A stretch of 64,000 bases of DNA. Source: Mycolicibacterium sp. P1-18. GTDB lineage: Bacteria > Actinomycetota > Actinomycetes > Mycobacteriales > Mycobacteriaceae. Position numbers and translations under genes: made by a program. A model generated the notes under the pieces. That model was not told where the DNA came from. It saw only the letters and a program-made list of their open reading frames with translations, and did no database searches. Below, in pieces: positions 30,419 through 39,509 of the stretch. Every line of letters begins with the position of its first letter. Positions within the stretch are counted from its first letter, which is position 1. The DNA lies in the NCBI RefSeq assembly GCF_008329535.1, contig NZ_NPKR01000007.1:62001-126000 (forward strand), read 5' to 3'.

Positions 30419-31471
30419 ATGGCCGGCGCGAGCGTCGACTACCCCCGCGGCATGGAACGGCTTCTCCTAGCCGTCCAAGAACTCTCACTCGCGCAGGAAT
30501 TGGCCGACGTCCAACGGGTCGTGCGCACGGCGGCCCGCGAAATGCTGGGGTGCGACGGCGCCACCATCGTGCTGCGCGACGAGGACACGTGCTTCTACGC
30601 CGACGAGGACGCCATCGCCCGACTGTGGAAGGGCAGCAGGTTTCCGATGCGCGACTGCATCGGTGGGTGGTCCATGCTGCACCGGCAGGCGGTGGTGATC
30701 CCCGACGTCTACGAAGACGACCGGATCCCGCACGACGCCTACCGCGTTACGTTCGTCAAGAGCCTGGTGATGGTGCCGATCCGGCAACTGGACCCCGTCG
30801 GCGCGATCGGTGCCTACTGGGCCCGGGAACGGATGCCCACGGACCACGAAGTGTCGCTGCTGCAGGGACTTGCCGATTCCACGTCGGTGGCGATGGCTCA
30901 CGTCCAGACGATCTCCGAGTTGGAGCAGCGCGTCCGCGACCGCACGGCCGAACTCCGGACGGCGAACGACGAGATCCGTCGGCTCTCCCTGACCGACGAA
31001 CTGACCGGATTGCACAACCTCCGCGGTTTCAACGATCTGGGGCAGGCCGCCCTGAGCGCGGCCCGGAACCGCGGCCAGGACTGCTTGCTGGCGTTCCTCG
31101 ACGTCGACGGCCTCAAGAAGGTGAACGACGAAGAGGGACACGAGGTGGGCGATGCGCTGATCGCCGACGTCGCCGGAACCCTCCGCTCGATCCTGGGCCC
31201 GGCCGACGTGCTGGCACGCACCGGCGGTGACGAATTCTGCGTCCTGGTCACCGAGACCGGCGCGGGGTCACACGCCCTCAAGGCGCGGCTGCTCGAATCG
31301 TTCCTCGCCCTCAACGAGGCGGCGGATCGGCGGTATCACCTGTCGGTCAGCGTGGGCCTCGTGCACGTAGCCGCGGACGACACCAAGACGCTTCAACAAT
31401 TGGTGACAGAGGCCGACGGGCTGATGTACGCGGACAAGAAGGGCAAACCCCGTCCGCGGGTGGCAGTCTGA
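30419..31471 (+). CDS. GAF-GGDEF diguanylate cyclase
   Basis: The 350-aa protein starts ATG at 30419 after GGAGGT. A GAF domain (about 25-175) is followed by a helical linker (ISELEQRVRDRTAELRTANDEIRRLSLTDELTGLHNLRGF) and a GGDEF domain with the intact active motif TGGDEF (VLARTGGDEFCVLV). No EAL domain. It should make cyclic di-GMP from GTP in response to a ligand or redox signal in the GAF pocket. Monocistronic, first chromosomal gene after the island. Confidence 0.92.
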   Translation: MAGASVDYPRGMERLLLAVQELSLAQELADVQRVVRTAAREMLGCDGATIVLRDEDTCFYADEDAIARLWKGSRFPMRDCIGGWSMLHRQAVVIPDVYEDDRIPHDAYRVTFVKSLVMVPIRQLDPVGAIGAYWARERMPTDHEVSLLQGLADSTSVAMAHVQTISELEQRVRDRTAELRTANDEIRRLSLTDELTGLHNLRGFNDLGQAALSAARNRGQDCLLAFLDVDGLKKVNDEEGHEVGDALIADVAGTLRSILGPADVLARTGGDEFCVLVTETGAGSHALKARLLESFLALNEAADRRYHLSVSVGLVHVAADDTKTLQQLVTEADGLMYADKKGKPRPRVAV

Positions 31472-31500
31472 GCACCCTCACGACGACAGGAGACATCACG

Positions 31501-32349
31501 ATGCAGGGACCGTTCGCCGTCCTGGGAGCCACGGGTGCGCAAGGCGGCGCGGTGGTGACCGCGCTGCTGGAACGTGGCGCACGGGTGCGGGGCATCACCC
31601 GACGCACCGACTCACGGGCGGCAGTGCGCCTCGCCGACGCGGGGGTCGAGGTGGTGGCCGCCGATCTGTCCGACGAGGCGTCGGTGGCGGCGGCCTTCGC
31701 GGGAGTCGAGGGTGCGTACGCGCTGACCACGCCGTTCGAGGACGGGCCGGACGCCGAACTGGAGCAGGGCGCGACGATCATCGCGGCGGCGCTGGCCGCA
31801 CGGGTGCCGCACCTGGTGTTCTCGTCGGTCGCCGACGCCGACCACCACACCGGCGTCCCGCACTTCGAGAGCAAGTACGCGGTGGAGCAGTCCCTCGCCG
31901 CGTCCGGACTGTCCTACACCGTCGTCGGTCCAACGTACTTCTACGACAACATGCTCGGCGGCGTCGACGACGTCAAGGCCGGGGTCTTGGAGCTTCCGCT
32001 GCCCGCCGACGTCGCCCTGCAGCAGTTGTCCCGACGCGATCTCGGTCGCTTCGTCGCCACCGTGCTGGCCGACCCCACGCCGTTGCGGGGCGCCCGCGTC
32101 GACGTCGCCTCGGACGACCCGACCCCTCAGCAGATGGCCGCGGTGCTGACCACGGCGCTCGGGTCGCCGGTGAAGCTGGTCACCCGCGATCCCGACGAGA
32201 TCGGCTCGGAGGACATGCGGGCGATGTTCGGCTTCCTGGCCAGCGGTGGCTACACCGTCGAACTCGCGCAACTGCACGCCCGCTACCCGGAGATCGGGTG
32301 GCAGTCGTTCGAGGAATGGGTCGTCAGCGACCTGGTTCCCCTGCTCTGA
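31501..32349 (+). CDS. NmrA-like NAD(P)-binding protein
   Basis: A 282-aa atypical short-chain dehydrogenase: N-terminal FAVLGATGAQGGAVVTALLERGARVRGITRR is the GxxGxxG nucleotide-binding loop, and VFSSVADADHHTGVPHFESKYAVEQSLAASGLSYTVVGPTYFYDNM is the NmrA core. Such proteins often sense the NADP/NAD balance rather than catalyse. It lies 29 bases after the cyclase gene. Confidence 0.87.
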   Translation: MQGPFAVLGATGAQGGAVVTALLERGARVRGITRRTDSRAAVRLADAGVEVVAADLSDEASVAAAFAGVEGAYALTTPFEDGPDAELEQGATIIAAALAARVPHLVFSSVADADHHTGVPHFESKYAVEQSLAASGLSYTVVGPTYFYDNMLGGVDDVKAGVLELPLPADVALQQLSRRDLGRFVATVLADPTPLRGARVDVASDDPTPQQMAAVLTTALGSPVKLVTRDPDEIGSEDMRAMFGFLASGGYTVELAQLHARYPEIGWQSFEEWVVSDLVPLL

Positions 32350-32361
32350 CGTCGTCGCTGC

Positions 32362-32697
32362 CTACGGCGGCGGTACGGCCCCGCCGCAGCCGCCGGGTGG
32401 GGCCGGCTGCGGCACCGGTCCGCCACCGACGACGCACTGCATGCCCGGCGAGAGGAGTCCGTACGGGTGTCCGATCATCGGCGCCCCGTACTGGATCGTG
32501 TGCCAGAACGAGCCGTCGGGATAGGGCACTCCGTCGCAGTACGCGAGCGATATCTGCGATCCCATGCCGCCACCGGGACAGTAGCCGGACTGCATGTTGG
32601 GCAGGTGCGGATCCGGGACCGGCTCGGCATAGGCGGGCGCGGCCGACAGCACCGCGGCCGCCAACGCGGCCAAGGTCGCCACAGGCGATTTACGCAT
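32362..32697 (-). CDS. Small secreted protein, Pro/Gly-rich
   Basis: The 111-aa precursor has signal peptide MRKSPVATLAALAAAVLSAAPAYA and a mature part rich in Gly, Pro and Tyr with four cysteines (YCPGGGMGSQISLAYCDGVPYPDGSFW..MQCVVGGG..GGCGG), likely two disulfides. TAGGAG precedes the ATG. Homologous-looking short secreted proteins are frequent in mycobacteria; role unknown. Confidence 0.8.
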   Translation of the reverse strand: MRKSPVATLAALAAAVLSAAPAYAEPVPDPHLPNMQSGYCPGGGMGSQISLAYCDGVPYPDGSFWHTIQYGAPMIGHPYGLLSPGMQCVVGGGPVPQPAPPGGCGGAVPPP

Positions 32698-32802
32698 GGC
32701 CGGCTCCTATGAGCAAACGTCGACGATTTCTTCCATCGCATTGTGCGTCGGCGCCCGGGAGGTGTCTCGACATCGGCGATATTGCTTTGCTCGACGCCCG
32801 GG

Positions 32803-34308
32803 TCACTCCGCCCGGCGCATCACGGCGAGCACCGTCAGCATCAGGATCTTCATGTCGAGGGCCCACGACCAGTTCTCGATGTAGTAGTTGTCCCATTCCG
32901 CGCGGTCGGCGATCGAGGTCTGTCCTCGTAGGCCGTGGACTTGTGCCCAGCCGGTCACGCCGGCCTTGACGCGATGTCGCTCGCCGTAGCGGCGGATCTG
33001 CGCGTCGAACAGTGCGACGAACTCCGGTCGTTCCGGTCGCGGGCCCACCAAGCTCATGTCGCCCTTGACGACGTTGAGCAACTGGGGCAGCTCGTCCAGC
33101 GACGTCCGCCTCATGATCTTGCCGATCTTGGTGCGACGGTCCACGCCCTCCACGCCACCTGGTGCACTGCCGGAGGCGACGTGGAAGTCGGCGTCGGTGG
33201 GCAGCGGTGCGCGCATCGACCGGAACTTCAGGCAGTCGAACACCTGGCCGTCGCGTCCCACGCGAGGTTGTCGAAACAGGATGGGGCCCGGCGAACTCAC
33301 CCGGACCAGCAGCATCAGCGTCACGAAGATCGGCGAGATCACGAACAGTCCGAGGCCGGCGATCACCCGGTCGCCGAGGTGCTTGCCCAACGTGAACTGC
33401 CAGCCCTGGGGATTGGTGTGGGGGACGGCGAGCAGTGGAAGTCCGCCGACGTGTTCGACGCGCACGTTCTCACCGATCGAGTCGAACATCCGGGGCACCA
33501 CCCACACGCGAAGTCCGTGCCGGTGGGCGATCCTCACCACGGGGGTGAGCAGTTGGTCCTGGGTGAGGGAGAAGGCGATGACGATGCCCTCGGCGCCGGT
33601 CTCGCGGATGATCCGGTCGACGTCGTCGGGTGAACCGAGGTAGGGAACCGGAGGCGTGGCCCCCTCGGAATCCAGACCGGCCCAGGGCGGTTCGGCGTCG
33701 ACCAGCCCGATGACCGACAGTCCGTGCTGCGGGCTGGAACGCAACCGATCGACGATCTGATACGCGACCCGCCCGTTGCCCACCACGACGACGGGGGACA
33801 GGAGGAGGTTGCGGCGGCGCAAGCCGCGTTGATACTCCGCGCGGATCAGTCGGCACAGCAGCATCAACGCGACGACGCACACCCAGATCTTGGCGACCAT
33901 CCCGCCGATGTGCCCCGGGGCATTGGCGAACTCCATCAGGCTGAGCAGCAGGATGGCCGCGAGCGCGGTGGCGGCGAGCACCGGGCCGATCTCGTCGAGG
34001 AAGCGCCGGTTCAGCTTGCGCGAGTAGGCCTTTCGAAAGGCCAGCGTGCCTATGATCAACGGGGTGTAGAGGGCGCACGACCACACCGGCGGGCTGGTCG
34101 GCTCCGTCGAGAAGGCCCACCACGCGCCCAGTGCCACCCCCGCCGAGCCGGCGAGCACGTCGATGGACACCGTGATGATCGTGCTCAACGGGTTGGTCCT
34201 GGCCAGCTCGTTGAGGGTCCGCCGCCGTCGTGGGCCGGGTGCCGATGGCGCCGACCTCGCGGACGACTTGCGTCCCTGCAACGTGATCACCCTGGCCTCC
34301 GTTCCCAT
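32803..34308 (-). CDS. Polyprenyl-phosphate sugar-1-phosphate transferase
   Basis: The 501-aa protein has about four N-terminal transmembrane helices (45-150), a Rossmann-like CoA_binding_3 domain (SPVVVVGNGRVAYQIVDRLR), a fifth hydrophobic segment (VIAGLGLFVISPIFVTLMLLV) and the C-terminal bacterial sugar transferase domain (FRQPRVGRDGQVFDCLKFRSM; MRRTSLDELPQLLNVVKGDMSLVGPRPERPEFV). It starts exopolysaccharide synthesis by loading a sugar phosphate on the lipid carrier. No other polysaccharide genes adjoin, so the product is unknown. Confidence 0.92.
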   Translation of the reverse strand: MGTEARVITLQGRKSSARSAPSAPGPRRRRTLNELARTNPLSTIITVSIDVLAGSAGVALGAWWAFSTEPTSPPVWSCALYTPLIIGTLAFRKAYSRKLNRRFLDEIGPVLAATALAAILLLSLMEFANAPGHIGGMVAKIWVCVVALMLLCRLIRAEYQRGLRRRNLLLSPVVVVGNGRVAYQIVDRLRSSPQHGLSVIGLVDAEPPWAGLDSEGATPPVPYLGSPDDVDRIIRETGAEGIVIAFSLTQDQLLTPVVRIAHRHGLRVWVVPRMFDSIGENVRVEHVGGLPLLAVPHTNPQGWQFTLGKHLGDRVIAGLGLFVISPIFVTLMLLVRVSSPGPILFRQPRVGRDGQVFDCLKFRSMRAPLPTDADFHVASGSAPGGVEGVDRRTKIGKIMRRTSLDELPQLLNVVKGDMSLVGPRPERPEFVALFDAQIRRYGERHRVKAGVTGWAQVHGLRGQTSIADRAEWDNYYIENWSWALDMKILMLTVLAVMRRAE

Positions 34309-34335
34309 TCCGTGCCGCCCGCCTGCGTCACGGCC

Positions 34336-34974
34336 TCACGTGCCGAACACCTTGGCGTGCGCGGCCGCCGAGAGATCCTCGAGGATCTGCACCTGCCCAC
34401 CCGTCCATCGCCGTGGTTGGTCGTCCCACGCGCACAGCGTGCCCGCGGGGTTGCCGCTCGGGTCGTGGAGCGGGAAGGCGGCATAGGCGCGAATGGTCCC
34501 GCTGAGCGCCATCGGATGGTCGGCCAACATGGGGTGTCGGACGATGTCGTCGACGATCAGCGGCTGACCGCTGGCCACGGCGTACTTGCAGATCGAATCC
34601 TCCAGCGGGATCGACCGGTCGTCGCCGGCGGCGGGGTCGTTGCAGCCCAAGCGGATTTGCCTGTCCTCGGCGAGGATGGACACCGCGGCGTAGGGCACGC
34701 CCAGGGCTTCGGCGGTGAGCTCTGCGAACTGGTCGAGCGCCACTCGGGGTGCCCCGTCGAGGAGACCCGCGTTGCCGAGTGCGGTCAGTCGGTCGGGGTC
34801 GGTGAGGACGAGGCGCAGTAGCCGAGCCACCCCGCCGTGATCCTCGGCGATCCGGCCCATCAGTTCGCGGACCGCGGGATTCGCCGACACCGACCCCGCG
34901 ATCAATCGCCGGGCGGTCGCGCGGTCGAGGTAGCCGGCGCCGCCGGCGTCCGCCTCCGGTATCGGGTCGCTCAC
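34336..34974 (-). CDS. GAF-domain sensor protein
   Basis: A 212-aa protein starting GTG at 34974. Residues about 75-210 form a GAF domain (FAELTAEALGVPYAAVSILAEDRQIRLGCN..IPLEDSICKYAVASGQPLIVDDIVRHPMLADHPMALSGTIRAYAAFPL). No output domain follows, so it may sense and regulate through a partner. It ends 27 bases before the sugar transferase gene, so the two are probably co-transcribed. Confidence 0.83.
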   Translation of the reverse strand: MSDPIPEADAGGAGYLDRATARRLIAGSVSANPAVRELMGRIAEDHGGVARLLRLVLTDPDRLTALGNAGLLDGAPRVALDQFAELTAEALGVPYAAVSILAEDRQIRLGCNDPAAGDDRSIPLEDSICKYAVASGQPLIVDDIVRHPMLADHPMALSGTIRAYAAFPLHDPSGNPAGTLCAWDDQPRRWTGGQVQILEDLSAAAHAKVFGT

Positions 34975-35069
34975 CCGTCGATGATAGGCGCGCAGATGGC
35001 CGCGATGGGGCAGCCAGCAAAAATTGACGCCTCGTTCAGCTTAAGGCGGGGTGCATTCCGCGGACGCCC

Positions 35070-36008
35070 CTAGCCGGGCTGCGGTTCATCCGGCTCGGAG
35101 ATGGTGAGCACGGCCTCGCGAATCTCGGGCACGTCGTCTTCGAACCGATGCTCGAGCTCGCGCAACGTCCGCGCGATCGACGACTCGACGGCGTCGCCGA
35201 CCAGGTCGACGCTCGCGATCACGAAAATCTGCTTCGGCCCGATGAATTCGGGCCGCAGGAACCGCACCGAGGCGACCTCGGGGAACCCCGCGAGATGCTC
35301 GCTCAACGCCTCGCGCAGGCGTGGGGGCCCACCCTCGCCGGTGAGGAACACCCGGTTGCGGTTGATGAGCACGACGGCCACGACGGCCAGCAAGACGCCG
35401 ACGAGGATCGAGCCGATCGCGTCCCACACCACGTCGCCCGTCAACTGGTGCAGCAGGATGCCCAGGAATGCGATGACGATCCCGATCAGTGCCGCACTGT
35501 CCTCGGCGAACACCGCCCGGACCGTCGGGTCCGAGGTCTGGTAGGCGTATTGCAGGACGTCGCTCTCGAAAGTGTCTGCGTCCCGGCGCAATTGCCGCAC
35601 GGCCTGCGCCAGCGAGATGCCCTCGAGGACGAACGCGACGCCGAGGACGAGGTAGGCGACGTGGTAGTCCTCGGGGCCCTCCGCCCCGTGGATCAGCTCG
35701 GTGACACCCCGCCAGATGGACACCGCCGCGCCGACGACGAAGAGACCCAGGGCGGCGAGCAGCGCCCACACGTACGCCTCACGCCCGTAGCCGAGTGGCC
35801 TGCGGGCGTCGGCCTCGTGCGTGCTGCGGCGATCCGCGACGAGGAGGAAGACCTCGTTGCCGGTGTCGGCCCACGAGTGAGCGGCCTCGGCGCTCATCGA
35901 CGCGGAGCCGGTGATCACCCCGGCGACGGTCTTCGCCACTGCGACCGCGAGGTTGGCGGCGAAGGCGATCATGACGGTGAGGGTGCTGTCGCCCTCCGCT
36001 TTCACCAC
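35070..36008 (-). CDS. Cation diffusion facilitator transporter
   Basis: A 312-aa protein with six transmembrane helices and a cytoplasmic C-terminal domain. Metal-site residues: His and Asp in AAHSWADTGNE (TM2) and Asp in FAEDSAALIG (TM5). The pattern HxxxD/(E)DxxA fits Zn/Fe/Mn-type CDF exporters; metal choice cannot be read safely. C-terminal VRFLRPEFIGPKQIFVIASVDL resembles the regulatory ferredoxin-like fold. Confidence 0.88.
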   Translation of the reverse strand: MVKAEGDSTLTVMIAFAANLAVAVAKTVAGVITGSASMSAEAAHSWADTGNEVFLLVADRRSTHEADARRPLGYGREAYVWALLAALGLFVVGAAVSIWRGVTELIHGAEGPEDYHVAYLVLGVAFVLEGISLAQAVRQLRRDADTFESDVLQYAYQTSDPTVRAVFAEDSAALIGIVIAFLGILLHQLTGDVVWDAIGSILVGVLLAVVAVVLINRNRVFLTGEGGPPRLREALSEHLAGFPEVASVRFLRPEFIGPKQIFVIASVDLVGDAVESSIARTLRELEHRFEDDVPEIREAVLTISEPDEPQPG

Positions 36009-36017
36009 CCGGGGTCT

Positions 36018-36368
36018 TTACCCGCGACGCTGAAGCTGAACCATCCAGTCCTTGGGGACGCGGTCGTTGGGTCCGGGTGCGGTCTGGTCGACCGGATGAC
36101 TCTCCGGCGGAGCCAGTTCCGGCCCGTCGTAGTACTCGTTGGTGTCGAAGTTCCAGAACCAGTCCTCGCCCGGCTCGAACGACCGGATGATCGGGTGGCC
36201 CGTCTCGCGCCAGTGCGCCGACGCGTGGCGGGCCAGCGAATCGTCACAGCAGCCGACGTGTCCGCATGCGGTACACCGGCGCAGGTGCACCCACCATCCG
36301 TTCGCGGCCGTGCATTCGACGCAGCCCGTACCGCTGGGAGGGATCGTGGGATTCACCGCATCGGTCAT
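36018..36368 (-). CDS. UBP-type zinc finger protein
   Basis: A 116-aa protein with the ZnF-UBP cysteine/histidine array: GCVECTAANGWWVHLRRCTACGHVGCCDDSLARHASAHWRETGHPIIRSFEPGEDWFWNF. In bacteria the role is unknown; in eukaryotes the fold binds ubiquitin C-termini. It sits between the CDF transporter and zwf, all on the same strand. Confidence 0.88.
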   Translation of the reverse strand: MTDAVNPTIPPSGTGCVECTAANGWWVHLRRCTACGHVGCCDDSLARHASAHWRETGHPIIRSFEPGEDWFWNFDTNEYYDGPELAPPESHPVDQTAPGPNDRVPKDWMVQLQRRG

Positions 36369-36377
36369 GGGCTCACC

Positions 36378-37904
36378 CTACTTCTTCTCGCGCCACGCAC
36401 GCTCGAACGGCAGGCGCCACGCATTCGGCGCGACGAGCTGGTGGATGGCGTTCGGACCCCAGGTTCCCGGCTGGTACGACTTCACCGGTGGCGGGTTCTG
36501 CAGCAGTTGTTCGGAACGCTCCCACAGTGATTCGATGCCCTCGGCGGTGGTGAACAACGTGTGGTCGCCGCGCATGGCGTCGAGGATCAGCCGCTCGTAG
36601 GCCTCCAGCACGTCGCCGAGCGAATCGGTCTCCTGGGTGGAGAACTGCATCGACATCTTGTCGAGTTTCATGCCGGGGCCGGGCCGCTTGCCGTAGAACG
36701 ACAGCGACACCTTGGATGCGTCGGCGAGGTCGAAGGTCAGGTGGTCGGGCCCCTGGGAACCGACGCCCGAGCCGGCGGGGAACATGGTGCGCGGCGCCTC
36801 CTTGAAGGCGATCGAGATGATCCGCATGCCCTCGGCCATCTTCTTGCCGGTGCGCAGGTAGATCGGCACCCCGGCCCACCTCCAGTTGTCGATGCCCACC
36901 TTGAGCGCGATGAACGTCTCGGTGTCGGAATCCCGCGCGACGCCCTGCTCGCTGCGGTAGCCCGTGTACTGCCCGCGCACCACCTCGTTGGGCTGGATCG
37001 GCAGCATCGACCGGAAGACCTTGTTCTTCTCCTCGCTGATGGCTCGTGGCTCCAGCGCCGTCGGCGGCTCCATCACCACGAACGCCATCACCTGGAGCAG
37101 GTGGGTGACCACCATGTCCTTGTAGGCGCCGGTGCTCTCGTAGAAGTTGGCGCGCTGGTCGAGGCCGAGGGTCTCGGGGATGTCGATCTGGATGTGGTCG
37201 ATGAAGTTGCGGTTCCAGATCGGTTCGAAGAGCCCGTTGGCGAAGCGGAACGCCAGGATGTTCTGGGCCGCTTCCTTGCCGAGGAAGTGGTCGATGCGGA
37301 AGATCTGCCGTTCGCGGAAGGTCTCGTGGACGAAGTCGTTGAGTTCGATGGCGCTGTCCAGGTCGGTGCCGAACGGCTTCTCCATCACCACCCGGGACCG
37401 CTCCACCAGGTTGGCGTCCTTCAACATCGTGATGACCGCGCGCGCCGCCTTGGGGGGCACCGAAAGGTAGTGCAGCCGTCGCACTTCCGGCCCCAGCTCC
37501 TTCTCCGCGGCATTCACGGCGGCGGCCAGTGCCTCCGGCCCGGCGCCCTGCGGGACGTAGGTGATGCGGCTGGCGAAGTGGTCCCACTGCTCCTTGGTGA
37601 GCTTGTGGGTGCCGAACGCGTCGACGGCTTCCTTGGTCAGGTCGCGGAACTGGTCGTCGGTCAGCTCCTCCAACGACGTTCCGACGACCCGGATCTTGGG
37701 GGCCAGGGAGGATTGGACCAGGTACGCCATCCCCGGCAGCAGCTTGCGCTTGGCGAGGTCGCCGGTCGCGCCGAAGAGCACGATGACGTGGGGAAGCAAC
37801 GGGTCCTCGTCGCGCCGGTAGGGGCGTGCGCCCGCCGCCGGGTGCGCGATGGTCTGCGGGTTCTCGGGTGTCGTCGTGGCCACGTCGACGATGTTTCCAT
37901 CCAT
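36378..37904 (-). CDS. zwf: Glucose-6-phosphate dehydrogenase
   Basis: The 508-aa enzyme starts ATG at 37904 (MDGNIVDVATTTPENP); the upstream extension overlaps the divergent gene. NADP-binding loop VLFGATGDLAKRKLLPGM and the active-site motif FRIDHFLGKEAAQNI are intact. It feeds the oxidative pentose phosphate path and NADPH supply (or F420-linked redox indirectly). Only 40 bases separate it from the divergent SRPBCC gene. Confidence 0.95.
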   Translation of the reverse strand: MDGNIVDVATTTPENPQTIAHPAAGARPYRRDEDPLLPHVIVLFGATGDLAKRKLLPGMAYLVQSSLAPKIRVVGTSLEELTDDQFRDLTKEAVDAFGTHKLTKEQWDHFASRITYVPQGAGPEALAAAVNAAEKELGPEVRRLHYLSVPPKAARAVITMLKDANLVERSRVVMEKPFGTDLDSAIELNDFVHETFRERQIFRIDHFLGKEAAQNILAFRFANGLFEPIWNRNFIDHIQIDIPETLGLDQRANFYESTGAYKDMVVTHLLQVMAFVVMEPPTALEPRAISEEKNKVFRSMLPIQPNEVVRGQYTGYRSEQGVARDSDTETFIALKVGIDNWRWAGVPIYLRTGKKMAEGMRIISIAFKEAPRTMFPAGSGVGSQGPDHLTFDLADASKVSLSFYGKRPGPGMKLDKMSMQFSTQETDSLGDVLEAYERLILDAMRGDHTLFTTAEGIESLWERSEQLLQNPPPVKSYQPGTWGPNAIHQLVAPNAWRLPFERAWREKK

Positions 37905-37944
37905 ACGTGAACAGCGCAGGACAGTGCTGGTTAAGGTCGCGGAC

Positions 37945-38385
37945 ATGACAACCAGTGATTCGCGCGAAGTGGTCATCGAGGCAACCCCCGGCGAGATCCT
38001 GGACGTCATCGCCGACGTCGAGGCCACGCCCACGTGGTCGCCGCAGTACCAGAAGGCCGTGATCCTCGAGAGCTACCCCGACGGGCGGCCCAAGCAGGTC
38101 GAGATGACGGTGAAGGCCGCCGGTCTGACCGACAAGATGGTCGTCGAATACACCTGGACCGACACCGGCGTCGCCTGGACTCTCGTGTCGTCCGGTCAGC
38201 TCAAGGCGCAGGACGCCGGCTACACGCTCACGCCCGACGGGGAGAAGACGAAGGTCAGGTTCGACATGGCGATCGACCTCTCGATCCCGATGCCGGGCTT
38301 CCTCCTCAAGCGGACGCTGAAGGGTGGCATGGAGACGGCGACGGACGGCCTTCGCAAGCAGGTTCTGAAGGTCAAGAAGGGGTGA
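37945..38385 (+). CDS. SRPBCC (START-like) polyketide cyclase/lipid-binding protein
   Basis: A 146-aa protein with the SRPBCC helix-grip pattern: SREVVIEATPGEILDVIADVEATPTWSPQYQKAVILE..VEMTVKAAGLTDKMVVEYTWTDTGVAWTLV..FDMAIDLSIPMPGFLLKRTLKGGMETATDGLRKQV. It probably binds a hydrophobic ligand such as an acyl chain or CoA ester. Its stop overlaps the start of the CaiB-type gene, suggesting a joint role in lipid or sterol metabolism. Confidence 0.86.
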   Translation: MTTSDSREVVIEATPGEILDVIADVEATPTWSPQYQKAVILESYPDGRPKQVEMTVKAAGLTDKMVVEYTWTDTGVAWTLVSSGQLKAQDAGYTLTPDGEKTKVRFDMAIDLSIPMPGFLLKRTLKGGMETATDGLRKQVLKVKKG

Positions 38386-39461
38386 GCGCCGGGCCGCTGG
38401 CCGGGGTACGGGTCGTCGAGCTCGGCGGCATCGGGCCGGGTCCGCACGCGGGAATGATGTTGGCCGACATGGGCGCCGACGTGGTGCGGGTACGACGGCC
38501 CAGCGGGGGCCTGACGATGCCGGCGGAGGGCGCCGACCTGCTGCACCGCGGCAAGCGCATCGTCGACCTGGACGTGAAGAACGAGCCTCACCGGCTGCTC
38601 GACCTGGCTGCCAAGGCCGACGTGCTGCTGGACTGCTTCCGGCCGGGGACGTGCGAGCGCCTCGGCATCGGTCCGGACCACTTTGCGGCGGTCAACCCAC
38701 GGCTGATCTTCGCGCGCGTCACCGGCTGGGGCCAGCACGGCCCGCTGGCCAAGACCGCGGGCCACGACCTGAACTACCTGGCGCAGACGGGTGCGCTGAG
38801 CGCGATCGGCTACCGCGACCGCCCGCCCGTGGCGCCGCTCAACCTGGTCGCCGACTTCGGGGGCGGATCGATGTTCGCGCTCGTCGGCATCGTCGCCGCC
38901 CTCTACGAACGGGAGCGCTCCGGGGAGGGACAGGTGGTCGACGCCGCCATGGTCGACGGGGTCAGCGTGCTGGCCCAGATGATGTGGACCATGAAGGCGA
39001 CCGGCTCGCTGAAGGACGAACGGGAGTCGTTCCTGCTCGACGGCGGTGCGCCGTTCTACCGCGTGTACGAGACGTCCGACGGTGGCTACATGGCGGTCGG
39101 TGCGATCGAGCCACAGTTCTTCGCCCAGCTCCTCGTGGGCCTGGGCCTCGGCGCCGACGAGGTGCCGAGCCAATCCGACCGCGCCGGCTACGACCGGATG
39201 CGGGCGATCTTCGCCGAACGCTTCGCCGCGCGGACCCGCGACGAGTGGACGGCGGTCTTCACCGGTACCGACGCCTGCGTGACACCGGTGCTGACCTGGT
39301 CCGAGGCGTCGGTCGACGAACACCTCACGGCGCGGTCGACGATCGTCACGGCGGGCGGCGTCGAGCAGGCCGCCCCCGCGCCGCGGTTCTCCCGCACCCC
39401 CGCCGGCCCGGTGGGGACGCCCCCGCAGAGCACGACGGCGCTCGACGACGTCGATTGGTGA
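38382..39461 (+). CDS. CaiB/BaiF family, alpha-methylacyl-CoA racemase-like
   Basis: The 359-aa protein starts GTG at 38382 (GTGA overlap). PLAGVRVVELGGIGPGPHAGMMLADMGADVVRVRRP is the CoA-binding start; GHDLNYLAQTGALSAIG carries the His-Asp pair of methylacyl-CoA racemases. The family interconverts R and S 2-methylacyl-CoA, needed for beta-oxidation of branched lipids and cholesterol side chains. CoA transfer is the alternative activity. Confidence 0.88.
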   Translation: MSAGPLAGVRVVELGGIGPGPHAGMMLADMGADVVRVRRPSGGLTMPAEGADLLHRGKRIVDLDVKNEPHRLLDLAAKADVLLDCFRPGTCERLGIGPDHFAAVNPRLIFARVTGWGQHGPLAKTAGHDLNYLAQTGALSAIGYRDRPPVAPLNLVADFGGGSMFALVGIVAALYERERSGEGQVVDAAMVDGVSVLAQMMWTMKATGSLKDERESFLLDGGAPFYRVYETSDGGYMAVGAIEPQFFAQLLVGLGLGADEVPSQSDRAGYDRMRAIFAERFAARTRDEWTAVFTGTDACVTPVLTWSEASVDEHLTARSTIVTAGGVEQAAPAPRFSRTPAGPVGTPPQSTTALDDVDW

Positions 39462-39509
39462 GCTGAGTAGAAGGGAATGTGCGCGGTCCGGCAGGGGGTT
39501 GTCCCGAAC